From Pelobates cultripes (lineage: Eukaryota; Chordata; Amphibia; Anura; Pelobatidae), in NCBI GenBank assembly GCA_933207985.1, contig OW240914.1, positions 202,053,402 to 202,117,401 of the forward strand: a stretch of 64,000 nt of DNA. Reading direction: 5' to 3'. Positions 47,663-60,178 of the stretch are shown one piece after another. Position numbers and translations under genes: made by a program. The first letter of the stretch is position 1; every line of letters begins with the position of its first letter. The notes below the pieces were generated by a model. It did no database searches, was not told the origin of the DNA, and worked only from the letters and a program-made list of their open reading frames with translations.

Positions 47663-48606
47663 TTGTCCATAACATATGCATGCCATACCATAACTCCACC
47701 ACCACCATGGGCCACTCGATCCAGAACGTTGACATCAGCAAACCGCTCACCCACACGACACCATACGCGCTGTCTGCCATCTGCCTTGACAGTGAAAACC
47801 GGCCAGACACCATACAATGTGAGCATTTGCCCACTCAAGTCTGTTAGGGCGACGAACTGTAATCAGGTCGAGACCCTGATGAGAACAATGAGCATGCAGA
47901 TGAGCTTCCCTGAGACGGTTTCTGACAGTTTGTGCAGAAATTCTTTGGTTATGCAAACCGATTGTTGCAGCAGCTGTCTGGGTGACTGGTCTCAGACGAT
48001 CTTGGAGGTGAAGATGCTAGATGTGGAGGTCCTGGGCTAGTGTGCTTACACGTGGTCTGCAATTGTGAGGCCGGTGGGATGTACTGCTAAATTTTCTGAA
48101 AAGCCTTTGGAGACCGCTTATGGTAGAGAAATGAACATTCAATTCACGGGCAACAGCTCTGGTGGACATTCCTGCAGTCAGCATGCCAATTGCACGCTCC
48201 CTCAAAACTTGCGACATCTGTGGCATTATGCTGTGTGATAAAACTGCACATTTTAACTGCACAGTCCATTAACTAATGGGGTAAAACCATCTTCTGCTTA
48301 CGGGCATATGGAATGAAAATCCAGCCATTATTCATGGTATTTAGCAATTTCTGGATTTTGCAGAGAGGGCTTAGAATAAGCCTGGATGTAGTCCAGATTT
48401 CATTGCTTGTGACCAGCATAAGGCACACCTGTGCAATAATCATGATGTTTAATCAGCATCTTGATGTGCCACACCTGTGAGGTGGATGGATTATCTCAGC
48501 AAAGGAGAAGTGCTCACTAACACAGATTGAGACAGATTTATGAACAATATTTGAGAGAAATAGGCCTATTGTGTACATAGAAAAAGTCTTAGATCTTTGA
48601 GTTCAG
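47663..48606 (-). pseudogene. Tc1 transposon relic, 5' half, with an insertion
   Basis: Same family as 10690. Minus strand: 5' region from 48606, the helix-turn-helix ([20 protein letters not shown]), then the middle (RISAQTVRNRLREAHLHAH) as far as WIEWPMV at the left break. The C-terminal half and outer terminal repeats are absent, and frameshifts occur. A 154-bp foreign repeat interrupts it at about 48254-48407. Confidence 0.88.
48254..48407. repeat. Dispersed repeat inserted in the Tc1 relic
   Basis: From gcacagtccattaactaat to tagtccagatttcattg, this matches 49786-49922 closely and replaces a short stretch present in the Tc1 copy at 10690. Confidence 0.8.
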
Positions 48607-49785
48607 CTTCTTCAGTTTCAGAAGTATAGATTTTTAAAAGATATGATTGTCGTAGTTTTTCAGCAGACACAGAGTTTTCTCAATTATATATACATTTTGA
48701 GGTAGACATATTTGACAGCAAAATGCCTTTAGTGAATACCTGAATGGAAATTTAAAATAATCTTCTGGCATTTTCCAAACATTTTGCAACTCAGAGACAC
48801 ATTCAGAAATAACTGTTTTAGAATAATAGCTCTGAAAAACAAGTTTGTAATAATACCGACCGACAGTGCGCTGTCTGCACCCACTTCTAAGAAGTACCAC
48901 ATTGTGTGTGGGGCTGTGTAATGATGTGTTGAGACTAGCACAGAGATAATGCTGGGTAATAGTTAATTTGGATATTGAGATATCTTGGCAGTTTTATCTT
49001 CCAGAGGCCACTCTGCATGGATGGAATAATGGAATTTCAGGCGGGTCCTCACATTCAGCCTGTGAAATGTCAGAAACAGTAGAGTGGAACTAAGTGTGGG
49101 TCAACTGGATCTTCAAATTGATATATGTCACCAAGTTCCAGAGATGTGTTTACATCCCAGACACCATGGACATATAGATACATACTATAGGTGCCCTGAA
49201 AATGGATGATGAAATAGGCAAACAGAGTGCCTGGCCATTTATATAATTTATGTAGACATATAAAGTGGCAAGTTTTAATCTAAGGAACTGAAACTGATCT
49301 TTAGGGAAAAAAAGAAAGTAATAATTAGGAATATATGTAGGGAGTGTGAATTTGCCTGCACCATGGGTCAGCTAAGATGATTGGTGGTACAGGTGTGTCA
49401 AAACCGAAGCAAGAGTGTGTCTAGGGAAGGGCACAACATTTCTGCTAGTCACGGGTGAGTGAAAATTCAGCCCTTGTGAGTGTGCTATGGACCCTCCCGG
49501 CTTCCAGTTTCAAGTAACTTTTAGACTTGTCTAGCAGCGTACAGGTTGAAATGTGTATCCTCATTCTAGGGCACCAATATGTGTCTATGGGCTGTTCTTT
49601 ATTTGGACATACTCAGAGTACCATGTTGTTCTTTAAATATGGCTCTCTTGAAAGGTTTCTAATGGGTTTGTTATATCCAATTCTATCAAGTTCTCTAAAT
49701 CAAGCAAGTGAAAAAATTTCCTTCTTCTATCACCATACCTTTCCCTGTCATGTTTACACTATCGGGTCTATTCAGTAAAGTCTGT
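48607..49785. other. No recognised feature
   Basis: Unique-looking DNA; short ORFs have no recognisable domain. Confidence 0.45.
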
Positions 49786-49922
49786 ACAGTCCATTACCTA
49801 ATGGAGTAAAACCATCTTCTGCTTACAGGGCATATGGAATGAAAATTCAGCCATTATTCATGTGTTTTAACAATTTCGGTATTTCGCAGAGAATAAGCCT
49901 GGATGTAGTGGAGATTCCATTG
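49786..49922. repeat. Second copy of the 48254 repeat
   Basis: Shares taaaaccatcttctgctta, catatggaatgaaaat and taagcctggatgtagt with the earlier copy. Confidence 0.8.
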
Positions 49923-51365
49923 TTTCCCAGTCTCTAGAAAGGCCCCTATCCTTGGAAAGTAGGCCATTAAAATAACAAGTAAGACCTAGTTCCCACCTGT
50001 GAGCGGTGGGTGCGGGGCTTTAAATTAAATAATGGCATAGATAGATCACTGTTTAGCCCCTTCTCCCACCGTGGCCAGCAGGTGGGAGCTATTAAATAAA
50101 CAGGAAGACATCAAAATATCCCCCCCACTCCGACCCATGATCATCAGGTGGGGTTACAAAACAGGGAGACATCCTAATGTTCCACCTTGCCTCCACCCAT
50201 GCAGGAGTATATAGGGGGACCTAGTGTCCCTCCACTGCCCCCAGCCGTAGGGTGTGGGTCTTATTATAATGCAGACGGGACCATTAAAATAAACTAACTC
50301 TACCTACCCTCTACACCCTAATAATAGTGATGGGGTGAAAAATGAAAAAGAGAGTGAGCATTAGGAAAGAGAAGGATGACTAAACTGTTACTGCACTCTG
50401 GTTGGCTTACAAGTCAACTAATCAGATCACTGTCATGAGAATTAAAAATGTGGGAAAAACCTTTATAAAGGCGTTTCCAGCCTTGAAGGTTATTCTGCCA
50501 GGGCTCCTGGCAAAATCTATCCAGGCAAAGTCCAGCGTTTAATGAACTACCTTTTATCTATAACAAATATGTGAGAGAATATGATTTATGACTCTATTTA
50601 GATTTTTACGTGCGTGTGGTCTCTGTTATTTTGGCGTACTATGGTCTCAATTTTTTTTTTTGCCAATCACTTTTTTTATTGAGGCATAGAAGTGTATGGG
50701 GTACAGAATGAGAAAAGGGAGACGATAGGTTTCATACATAACGGGTATGGCCCAATGCAATGTATATCATCCCAGATTTACTGTAGGCCTCATTTTATAG
50801 TAAACATGTTAGTCTAATGATTAATAACAGTCTATATCATATAATACGGTATAACACTCAATAGGTATGTCAGCTTAACTGCTAACCGGCTTCTTGGTAA
50901 TCTTCCTGTTGTTGTGGTATGATGTCTTCAGGCTAAACAGTGGCTTGAACTAAGCGAGTAGGTATAGGTTATATGTTCGGTATAATGGTGAACATCAGGG
51001 GTGAAGTTAGTGGTATGGGGTAGGTCTTCGCTACTTCGGCAATTTTGGTAAAATAGTTTTCATGGGCCGTAGGTTACGTGAGTGACGTTATATGTTGCGG
51101 GCATAGGGAGCCGTCGGGTATGAGTGTGTGATGAGTGAGGTAGCATAGGGGGTTCGCTCCGTGGCTCGATTTGCAGTTGACTGTGTGTATATCTGGTCTG
51201 CTCAGGCTACCTGGCTGATTGCGTCTTTCTGTCCTAGCTATCAGTCATGGCTTAGTGCATCATTTTGGATTAGTGTCAATTTATTATTTTTTAATATATT
51301 TTTCAATTGATTTAGTATTTTTGAAGAAACTTTTAAAATTATTTTCTCAAATTATGAAAAAAAAA
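49923..51365. other. Repeat-like DNA without coding; possible LINE 3' end
   Basis: 50400-50440 holds another aatcagat/ctctggttgg motif like that at 47010. At 50650 the plus strand reads ttttttttttgccaatcact, then tttttattgagg; on the minus strand this is an AATAAA followed by poly(A), so 50650 to about 51200 may be a retroposon 3' region. Confidence 0.35.
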
Positions 51366-51371
51366 ATATAT

Positions 51372-51408
<37 letters not shown>
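51366..51408. repeat. (AT)n microsatellite
   Basis: Near-pure TA repeats with one AAA interruption. Confidence 0.95.
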
Positions 51409-51716
51409 GATCAATATATCAAAATGATAAAATATTAAATATTTTTTTCAACATAGAAAATAATTTAAAAAATGTATCAAAAATATTAAATCATTTAATA
51501 TGTTTATCATAAAAAATTAAATCAAGGCTTTTGTAAGTTTGGGATTTATACTGTTAGCTTGAAATTCTCATACAATCAATGGCAGATTGGATATTGATTA
51601 ACAACTATTACACCTGCACTTGTCTAGCACCTCCTACTGAAATCAGTGCATCCGACTTTTTGTCTTTTTAATTATTATTATAATAATTTTTACTATTATA
51701 TTATAGGATTCTGCAG

Positions 51717-51750
51717 CATAGGCGCCTATTACATAAGGGTGTGCACCCTA

Positions 51751-51805
<55 letters not shown>

Positions 51806-52653
51806 TTGGGTGCTGTGTGTGTGTGAGGGCACTGTGTGTGTGTGTAAGGGTGCTGTGTGTATAAGGGTGCGGTGTTTGTGTGTAAGGGTGCTGTGAGGGT
51901 GCGGTTAGTGTGTTTGTGTGTGAGGGCACTGTGTGTGTGTGAGGGTGCTGTTAGTGTGTGTGTGTGTGTAACGGTGCTGTGTGTGTGTTTGTGAGGGTGG
52001 TGTGTGTGTGAGGGTGCACTTAGTGTGTGTGTGAGAGCGTGCTGTTAGTGCGTGCTGTGTGTGTATGTGTAAGGGTGCTGTGTGTGTAAGGGTGCTGTTA
52101 GTGTGAAGGTTCTGTTAGTGTGAGGGTGCTGTTAGTGTGTGTCTGTGTGCGATGTGTGTAAGGGTGCTGTATGTGTGTGGGTGCTGTTAGTGTGTGCTGT
52201 GTACGGGTGCTGTGTCGGTGGGTGCTGTTTGTGTGTGCTCTGTAAGGGTGCTGTGTGTGTGTGGGTGCTGTTTGTGTGTATTGTCGTGGGGGTTGGGGGA
52301 CCGTTTAGTTAATAGCCCCCCTCCCTTTTTACCTTCTGTAGGGAGGGGGGACTGTGCTGCTGCCATCCATCCCTGGTGGTCCAGTGGTGAGTGAACTTTA
52401 GCCTGCGGGGCTAGAGTTCACTCTCGCGAGATCTGAGCGTTGCCGTTGCAACACTCCAACCTCGTGAGAGGAACCTGGCAGAGCTGCTGGCTCCCCGGGT
52501 CTTCTCCTGCCTCCCTCCCTCCCTCCCTCCCTGTCTGTGGGCCGGTGAGGGAGATCTTTGATCTCTTCACTGGCCCATGGAGGCACATAGCATGGACCGT
52601 GGGGATTAGGGTGTGCCCAGGCACACAAGGCACACCCCATGCGAACGCCTATG
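51717..52653. mobile_element. Non-autonomous hAT-type element, 937 bp
   Basis: Starts CATAGGCGCC, ends ACGCCTATG, and has ttctgcag on both sides (51709-51716 and 52654-52661), a perfect 8-bp duplication. Inside are (TA)n and (CA)n, a gagggtgctgtgtgtgtg minisatellite (51805-52290) and a GC-rich core shared with 56408-57543 (ccctggtggtccagtgg; gagttcactctcgcgaga). No ORF of note. Confidence 0.9.
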
Positions 52654-55281
52654 TTCTGCAGCCCAATATTATAATGGGGATAGATAATGACAAGTAAACA
52701 ACCAAAAACATTGCCGCAATATGCATGCATGTGCTTATTCTACTGTTTGGCTATGTGTATTATAAAGATTGCCTGTTTGCACTCTGTTAATTGTTTTGTG
52801 TGCTTGGCAAATATTTATAATAAAGTAATATGTCAGAATTGCTTTTTATGCCATCAAGGCAGTGCTTCTCTGTAAGTCTCCCCTTCCACATAACTAAGAC
52901 ACTTTGTAAAAATAACTTTACAAAATATAACTTCATTAAAATATCTCTCTTTGAACCTTCACAACTCTGCAAGATCGCAAGTGATGATGCATGAAGCACC
53001 CAGAGCAGATTAAGATTGTACAGGGACCCAGACAAGATGTCAGAGTGGGCCCCACTGCCCCGTGGGCTCTGTTCTGTGAAATGGGGCAGCTTTGGTGTGT
53101 GAGTGAGTTTTGTATGTGTGGATAAGTATTGTGTAAGTGTGTGGTGTCCAAGTTTTGTATACATTTCAGAGGAGGTTGAGTGTATGGGAATGCCTTCACA
53201 TGCACTCCTACTTACCTTTTGGCAGGGCGTGTAATCCCTGGTGGTCCAGTGGAGGACACACTTGGGAGCAGGATCCTATGTGGTCTGGTGGGGCAGTGTT
53301 GTCTGCACCACTATTGGGTGCATATCACTTTAAGAGCTCCATTGTTGTCCTGACTCTCAATCAATTTCTCAGAGTGCTGGCTGCGGCACTCTGAATCACT
53401 GATTCAAAACTGCAAGGGAGTTCTTATAGTGGTCTGCACCTGAGAGAGGTGCCGGACGGAATACCCACTTCAAATAGTGAGGGGGAGCAGAGCCAGAAGT
53501 GAGATTGTTTGATCTGCTTGTTGGCACAGGAAGAGCCCCCTCACAAATGCCATGTCAGAGTTCCAGGCCCAGACAGGGGCAGGCTCAGCCCCAGTTTGAG
53601 TTTCAACCCTAGCCTGTCACCCAGTTCATAGCTCCTTCCATGTGAGTCTGGGAGCACACTGCTCCTATTTACAGTTCAAAGAATGGCTTACAACTGGAGC
53701 AATTTGTAAAATTGAATTGTCTGTCAGATCGCCTGGAACTCTAAGTTCTGGGTTGTCTGTGTTATACGTGTCTGCACGCACAATTTGGGCTGGGAACTCT
53801 CATTCTAGGAAAGACAGCAGGGCCATGCATACATGGACCACAGCTCTGCTCATAGAAGCATATCGTTGGGGTATGTGGGATAAGATAGTTTATGGGACAG
53901 AACTTTATGGGATAATTACCCCATAGACCACAACGAGACCTTTAATTGGAGCATACCTAATGGGTGTAGGAGGGGTCTGCCTGCAATTGCACTAAATTAA
54001 GCAGTAATTCTCCTGGGAATTTTGGAGGTATGTATAATTTGTTTAGTTGGTTATTTTTTTGTTGATTTTCTTTTTAATTCACTTGTTTGGATTATATGTA
54101 TTATGTGATGTCCATTTTATCCATTAAAAAAGCAATATACTTTTGCCTCATAATGTTCCTTTAATAGTGTTATGTATCCTTGAAGCTCTTTTGATAAATA
54201 TAATTTTAGTAATCAGTCTCTTTAATTTCTTTTTTTTAAATTTTCCGAAATGCATTCATCATCTGTAGTGTCTGAAATGTGACCTAATTTTGCACCAGAG
54301 ACAATGTACATATTTTACAACTTTGATTGCAGTTACAGTATCCATAAATAACACAAAAATGTATTATAATTAGGTCTGTACCTTATCTCATGCTCTCAGT
54401 GTGATTTCTATGTATGATTATATATCCATTATACATTCATACTGCCACAGATATAGGAGAGTATTTTGGGTATATTTTCTAAGTAAGTATTAGATTAAGG
54501 ATATGAAAATAAGTCTGTTGTGTTAAGTGGGGTCTGTGGTAGACTTGTGTTCTAGTTCCAGGGGTTAATCTCTTTTGGCCCTGCAGAGCACTTTGATTAG
54601 AGGACCCTGCCATTCTCAGAGATAAGGAGTCCATCTGGAGACAGTCTAATCAGTCTTCTCCATTAGAATTTGGGATAAAACTCAACAAACACAGCTAATG
54701 TCCCCTCTGACTGAGTAGATACATTAATTAGTGCCAACAGTTCAACAATGTGTTGATGAAAAAAAAAAATTATCCAACATAAATTTAGAGGGATTACATT
54801 GGTATGAAGAGGGATTACACTGCGTTTATTATAAATTATATAAATATATATATATAATATATATAATTTTTAAGGAACTTTAAAGACATTTTTGTTACAT
54901 TTTATTTTAGAGGAACAAGAACAAGGAACATGTGACAGAAAAAGTATCGTACTAGATAGAGTAGACATCATATAGAGAACAAGACATTCAACGTTGATTG
55001 GCTATTATCGGGGTCTCTGTGGCGTATTGCTACTGCATCATGACCAAGGATTACCTTTCCTGTAGTGTTATAGCTCCTTCCAGTGAAAGTTGTGTTGATA
55101 GTGAGTATATTTTTCTCCTAATACATTAGCCGAGACCTAATGTTGGGAGTAGATATGATTTTATTAGCACAGCCACGGTAATTTCCACACAGATTCCCAT
55201 GGTGGTATCAATATTCAATATCATATAAGCCCGTCCTGGTGCCTATATGTCTGTCAGATAATTGAGTTGTTGCTGGCTAAA
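52654..55281. other. Mostly unrecognised; one copy of a shared core module
   Basis: 53220-53250 contains tccctggtggtccagtgg, the module also found at 34952, 52370 and 56690, preceded by a GT-rich run (53095-53160), so a fragment of that element family lies here. 53260-55281 is otherwise AT-rich DNA without a recognisable gene. Confidence 0.4.
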
Positions 55282-55788
55282 TCAATTATCTCCACGATGC
55301 AGGGAAGACAGCACGAAAATACCCCCAAAACATAGTAAAATCAACAGGAACCCCAACACATGATATATGGATCCATGAAGAATTGACAGATCGCCACCGG
55401 AGTAAAGTTTTGACTGGCCACTAACAGAGTCCAAGCCAAAAAGAATTCCAGAAGAAACGGGGCTTTGGCCAGTCAAATGTCAGGAGCTCCTGAGGATGAA
55501 ATAAGGGGTGCTCCTCCTGGCTCTCAGGGAGCGATTGTTCCACATAGATCAGGGTGAATTTCCTCCAAAAAGTGCTGTTATAGCTGTTCAGGAAGTGGGG
55601 GAAAACAGAGGGGAAAGTTGACCAGAAGATGGCGTGAGCCACAACGGAACCAGAGTTTCACAGGAGTTGTGGATAGGTACCACTATCGTCCTTGCAGCTT
55701 CCTGGACTCCGGTTATGACTGAAGGAAGGGGCACTCCTGGCTTGTTGGCTAGGCGGGAAAGGTAATGGAAACCTGGCATATGGAGCAT
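55282..55788 (-). pseudogene. Possible retroelement remnant, unidentified
   Basis: Three overlapping minus-strand frames read on from each other: an N-terminal part (residues MLHMPGFHYLSRLANK), a middle part ending FDWPKPRFFWNSFWLG, and a C-terminal hydrophobic segment (VLGFLLILLCFGGIFVL) followed by basic residues. The density of open sequence and a possible membrane anchor at the end suggest a decayed gene, but I cannot assign it. Confidence 0.25.
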
Positions 55789-56399
55789 AGTCTTCTGGGG
55801 AAAATATATAAGAAAAAATCCAGGATGATGGTGGTGACTAGGTGATCTGTCACAGTCTTCATGTAGAAATCATAGGAGTGCTTAGCACATTTCATTAGGG
55901 TCTGCACCCAGTAGTTCTTTCTCTACAATATTGTTTTAAAATTATTCTTTTTTTTATATGAGGTGAATATTTCTTAAAAGAAAATTCAAAACACCATAAA
56001 CACTAGCGCTCGCTGTAACGGATATGGTGCCAGGACTACCTTGGTGACCTCCCCGTGAAATTTGTCATACTGTTTTAGAACAGTGTAACAAGTTGTCATA
56101 TTGTTGGAAAGGTTACACTGGGAGGGTGCCTGAGTACTCCTGACACTATAACTTTTGGCAGTGTGTTCCAATCACAAGTGTTTTTTAGTAGATAACAAAC
56201 AAAAACAGTGAGGTGTGTGTGCAAAAACTCTGTGTATGGGGAATTACTGTGCTGTGTAAGGAGTGTGGTGACTGTAATTGTGGTAGCTGTGTGTAATGTA
56301 TATGTTTTGATTGTGTATGAGATGGCTGTATGTATGATGTATGTGGCAGTCCATGTGTGATGTGGATAGTTGGGTAGTAATTTGTGTGGCAGTGCATGA
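55789..56399. other. No recognised gene
   Basis: Contains a GT-rich stretch (56210-56400) with degenerate tgtatgatgtatgtgg repeats, in which the next element is inserted. Confidence 0.5.
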
Positions 56400-56407
56400 T
56401 GTGTGGG

Positions 56408-57543
56408 CAGTGGCGGATCCGGGGGGGGGGCAACGGCGCAATTGCCCCCCCCCCTGAGAAAACCAAGGGTCTCCCTCCCCCTGCCGGCTAATGCAGGGCT
56501 AGCACTGTCTAAGCGCCAGCCCTGTAATGTGCCTTCAAGGACCAGAGCGGAGATCAGAGAGGGAGAGAGGACCCGGGAGCTCAGCCTGCAGCTCCTCCAG
56601 GTCCTTCTCTCGCGAGCACGGAGCGTTGCCGCAGTTACCACAGCAACGCTCCAAATCTCGCGAGAGTGAACTCTTACCACTGGAACCACCAGGGATTCCT
56701 CGCTGGACCACCAGGGATGGAGAAATGTCCCCCCTCCTCCTCAATAAAGGTAAGAAGGGAGGGAGGACATAAAAAATATTTGTTTTAATTAAATTTAAAT
56801 AAAAAAAACACATATAAGAAGGGTAGGGGTGCGTTTAATATTTTAATATAATATGTGTTGTTGTTTTTTTAAATTGAATTAATATGTATGTATGGGGGCA
56901 GTGTATGTGTGTGTGTGGGGGGGCAATGTGTGCAATAAGAAGGGTAGGGTTTTTTTTTATAATCACACACACATTGCCCCCCTGCCCCCCACACATACAC
57001 TGCCCCCCATACACACACACTGCCCCACATACACACACACTGCCCCCATACACACACTGCCCCCCATACACACATTGCCCTACACTTACACTGCCCCTCC
57101 ATACACATACATTGCCCCACACTCACACATACACTGCAATCCTCACACACACACTACAAATGTCATACACAAATACTGACCCACACATACACTGCCCCCC
57201 TAACACACACACACTGCACCCCTGACATATACTGTCACCCTCACACACACACACACACACTACTCACACACTGTCCCCCTCACACACACACTGCACCCCT
57301 TACACATTGCACCACTCACACACACCACTGCTCCTATGCCCTACTACGGCCCCATTTCCCAGCAGACCTCAGGTAAGTTGTCAAACTGTTCTTAAATGGT
57401 TTAGCTACTTACTCTGGGAGGGGGTCCCGGCACTATTGACACCATAACCGCTACACTGAGCTGTAATGGTTATTGTGTCTGGATTATTTCTATGAATAAT
57501 CTACAAGTGCCCCTCCCGAGATCAGGCTCTGGATCCGCCACTG
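56408..57543. mobile_element. Non-autonomous hAT-type element, 1.14 kb
   Basis: Starts CAGTGGCGGATCC, ends GGATCCGCCACTG, and has tgtgtggg on both sides (56400-56407 and 57544-57551), a perfect 8-bp duplication. It contains the GC core module in inverse orientation to that at 52370 (ctctcgcgag..., ccaccagggat), an ACACTGCCCCCCATACAC minisatellite (56960-57330) and a hairpin accataaccgctaca/tgtaatggttattgtg. No transposase. Confidence 0.92.
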
Positions 57544-57779
57544 TGTGTGGGAGGGAATGAATCATCAATAGCTGTGAGTGGTGTGTGTGGATGTGCGTGG
57601 GTAGCTGTGACTGATGTGTGTGGGTAACTGATTGTGTCGTTTATTGCACATTAGATATGGGTTTTTTTGCCCCTTACCTTTGGCCTGCAGGTCTATAATC
57701 TTGATTTCATGGAGATCATAGCCCTGCCGACAGATGGCCCAGTGGGACTGTGTTCTTGGCCCTGCTCACTGTTAACCAG

Positions 57780-58055
57780 TGATCACCTATACACTCACTG
57801 GCACACACACACTCACTGACACACCTAAAGTGACATATACAAGAATATACACACTCAGTGACACACACAGTGATCCATATACACTCACTGACATACACAG
57901 TGACCTCCTGCAGACTCACTAAAACACAGGGTGACCCATACACAGTCACTGACACACACACACACACATACACATAGAGAGAACCATTCACACTCAAAGA
58001 CACACACACACAATGACTCCTACACACTAACTGGCAATCACATACAAACAAATTC
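57780..58055. repeat. CA-rich minisatellite
   Basis: Degenerate units of about 24-28 bp (acactcactgacacacacag...). Open Cys/Val/Ser frames on the minus strand are artefacts. Confidence 0.9.
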
Positions 58056-58664
58056 ATAAAGGGTGAATACATTAACATTGTGTCCTTGGTTCCTCTGGAC
58101 AAGGAACCAGTAGACAAGCAGAGGATAGCAGACTTTGCCAAGACCAAGGTTACCCAGTGGAAAGCTCATTTGGTAACTGACTGCAAGACTGCAAGACTTA
58201 GTGGTTTTCACACTTACTTTATGTGAGTGCTTTCCTAAGTGCAGTGTTTCTCTGTTTTTCTATCTAGATTTAATTTGGGGTGCATACAAGATCAATGGAA
58301 CCATCCCCAGTTCAAGTATGGCCAGCTGTTTTATTAGACAACTACCTAACATTTTAACATATAGGACACAAACTTGTGGCTGCACCTGTTGATGCATAAT
58401 CAACCGCCTGGGCCATCCTTTTGTGGCGCTAATGCCTCTACCTCTTGGGTATCAGCTGTTCACAAGCCTGGGTTTTGAGGGCTCTACAATGAGAGCCAAT
58501 GTAGATGGCACACTTCCTGTAAGTTGTTCACACTGAAGTTGGGAACAACCCACCTTCTGCTACATGTGCAAAGGGAAGGCAATCTCAGAGATTAGGTGGA
58601 AAAATGGTTGGGGGCAGGGGGTATCTGGTGAGCATAGCAAGGATGTGGCTCACTATGCATACCA
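58056..58664. other. No recognised feature
   Basis: Unique-looking DNA before the RT remnant. 58500-58600 may be part of the same decayed element but shows no motif I trust. Confidence 0.4.
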
Positions 58665-58960
58665 ATATTAATGCAGCAATTCTACCGTGGGTGGGTTTCT
58701 TCGTTCCTTTTGTTCCCTTCAAAATTTCACTTGCCAGGAAAAAGCTGCACTCCATTTCCTGGCACAAGGAAGTGGCTGCTGAGATATTGGAGCATGAGGT
58801 TGCAGCGGACAGAATGGCTAGCCTCTTCTGTCAACCTACTTTACACAATGAAATAGTTTCACCCTTGAGTATTTTTCCCAAAAGGGAACCAGGAAAATGT
58901 TACTTGTACACAACTTTTCTCACCTGTCCAGGTCATAGGTCCATGACAAGAATATAAAAA
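58665..58960 (+). pseudogene. Reverse transcriptase N-terminal remnant, DIRS or gypsy-like
   Basis: The open frame reads KEVAAEILEHEVAADRMA, then SPLSIFPKREPGKCYL and, after a frameshift, a CPGHRSM stretch. This is the pattern of the N-terminus of DIRS/Ty3-type RT (helix with ...E...GR..., SPLG.VPKK.PG.(F/W)R, HLS.P.G.SVND). The catalytic part is absent. Confidence 0.5.
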
Positions 58961-59389
58961 GGTTGATAATCGTGCTCTCAGTTGCAATAAAAATGCTAAA
59001 ATAATAATTTTGTTTTAGATACAATTATTTTATCCTATTTACTTCCTGGCTTCCTGACTACTCCAAAGAAATCCTAGGTGGGGATCATACCACAGGCGCC
59101 TTATCCATAGAGCAGTTTGCCTGCTCTATATTTAAGAGTATTCATTACAATTCTTATTTTAACATTTTTTTATTGCAACAGAGAGCACTATTATCTGCCT
59201 TTTTAGATTCTTGTCACTTTGAGTCCAACAAAACTACCTCTCCTTTGGACACTTATCCACATAACCAGTAAGTGGGGATTATAACACAGTATGCTACTAC
59301 AACTGGAGCTGGTCATAGCTCCATTAAATGTGAGTAAGATACCACTGTTTTAATATACACCACACTTATAATTTATTGCACTATTGGAT
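58961..59389. other. No recognised feature
   Basis: AT-rich DNA after the RT remnant. Confidence 0.5.
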
Positions 59390-59815
59390 TTCCTGTTCTA
59401 CACATACAAACATATACACATATAGACATATAGACATACACATATACAAACAGACACAGAGACAAACAGATACACATATATACAAAGACACACATACGGA
59501 CACAGAGAAACACATACTGATACACAGGGTAACATAGAGATACATGCAGATACAGAAACACACACACATACAAACAGATACACATATACAAACAGACACA
59601 CACATACATACAAACAGATACACATACATACAGACACTTAAATACAGACAGACACATACAGACAGACAGACACACATACATCCAAACAGACACTTACATA
59701 CAGACAGACATATACATACAGACAGACACATACATACATTCAAACAGACACATACATACATACATACATACATACAGATACATACATACAGACAGACAGA
59801 CACATACATACATGC
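59390..59815. repeat. Acata/gaca-type minisatellite
   Basis: Degenerate tandem of acatacagacagacacatac-like units. Cys/Val/Ser-rich minus-strand frames are artefacts. Confidence 0.93.
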
Positions 59816-59819
59816 ACAT

Positions 59820-60178
59820 TTTTTATGTGTTTCCTACCTTTTGAGTGCAGGAGGCTGGCTCAGGCTGATGGCGGCACTCGGTGAATGCTGGGAGAAAGTC
59901 GCCGGCTGTCACTTCCTCCCAGCAGCCTGACATCATCACAGGGGGCCCGGTCGCGCTCTCTAAGCGGCCGGGCCGCTGAAAATCCATCGGCATCGGGTGG
60001 CCCTTAGAGCATTGGCCACCCGATGAGCCTTCACATCGTACGGCCTGCGGTGGTAGTTCCATGCAGGCCGTACGCACCAAGGCGGCCGGAGGACTAAAGG
60101 GGCAGCTGCTTTGGGCCCTCTAAGATTGACTGGGCCCGGGGCAGCTGCCGCTTTTGCCCCGTGTTAAAGATGGCCCTG
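59820..60178. mobile_element. hAT-type element right end, GC-rich with hairpins
   Basis: The right end on the minus strand reads CAGGGCCATCTTTAACAC, a hAT-like terminus, at 60178. The interior has hairpins (gcatcgggtggcc/ggccacccgatg; cgtacggcctgc/gcaggccgtacg). The matching left end was not found. It sits against the interrupted L1-like ORF1. Confidence 0.55.

Noticed and set aside
59820..60178. Complete hAT element with left end near 59390
   Set aside because: No CAGGG-type left end or gggccatg duplication could be found on that side.
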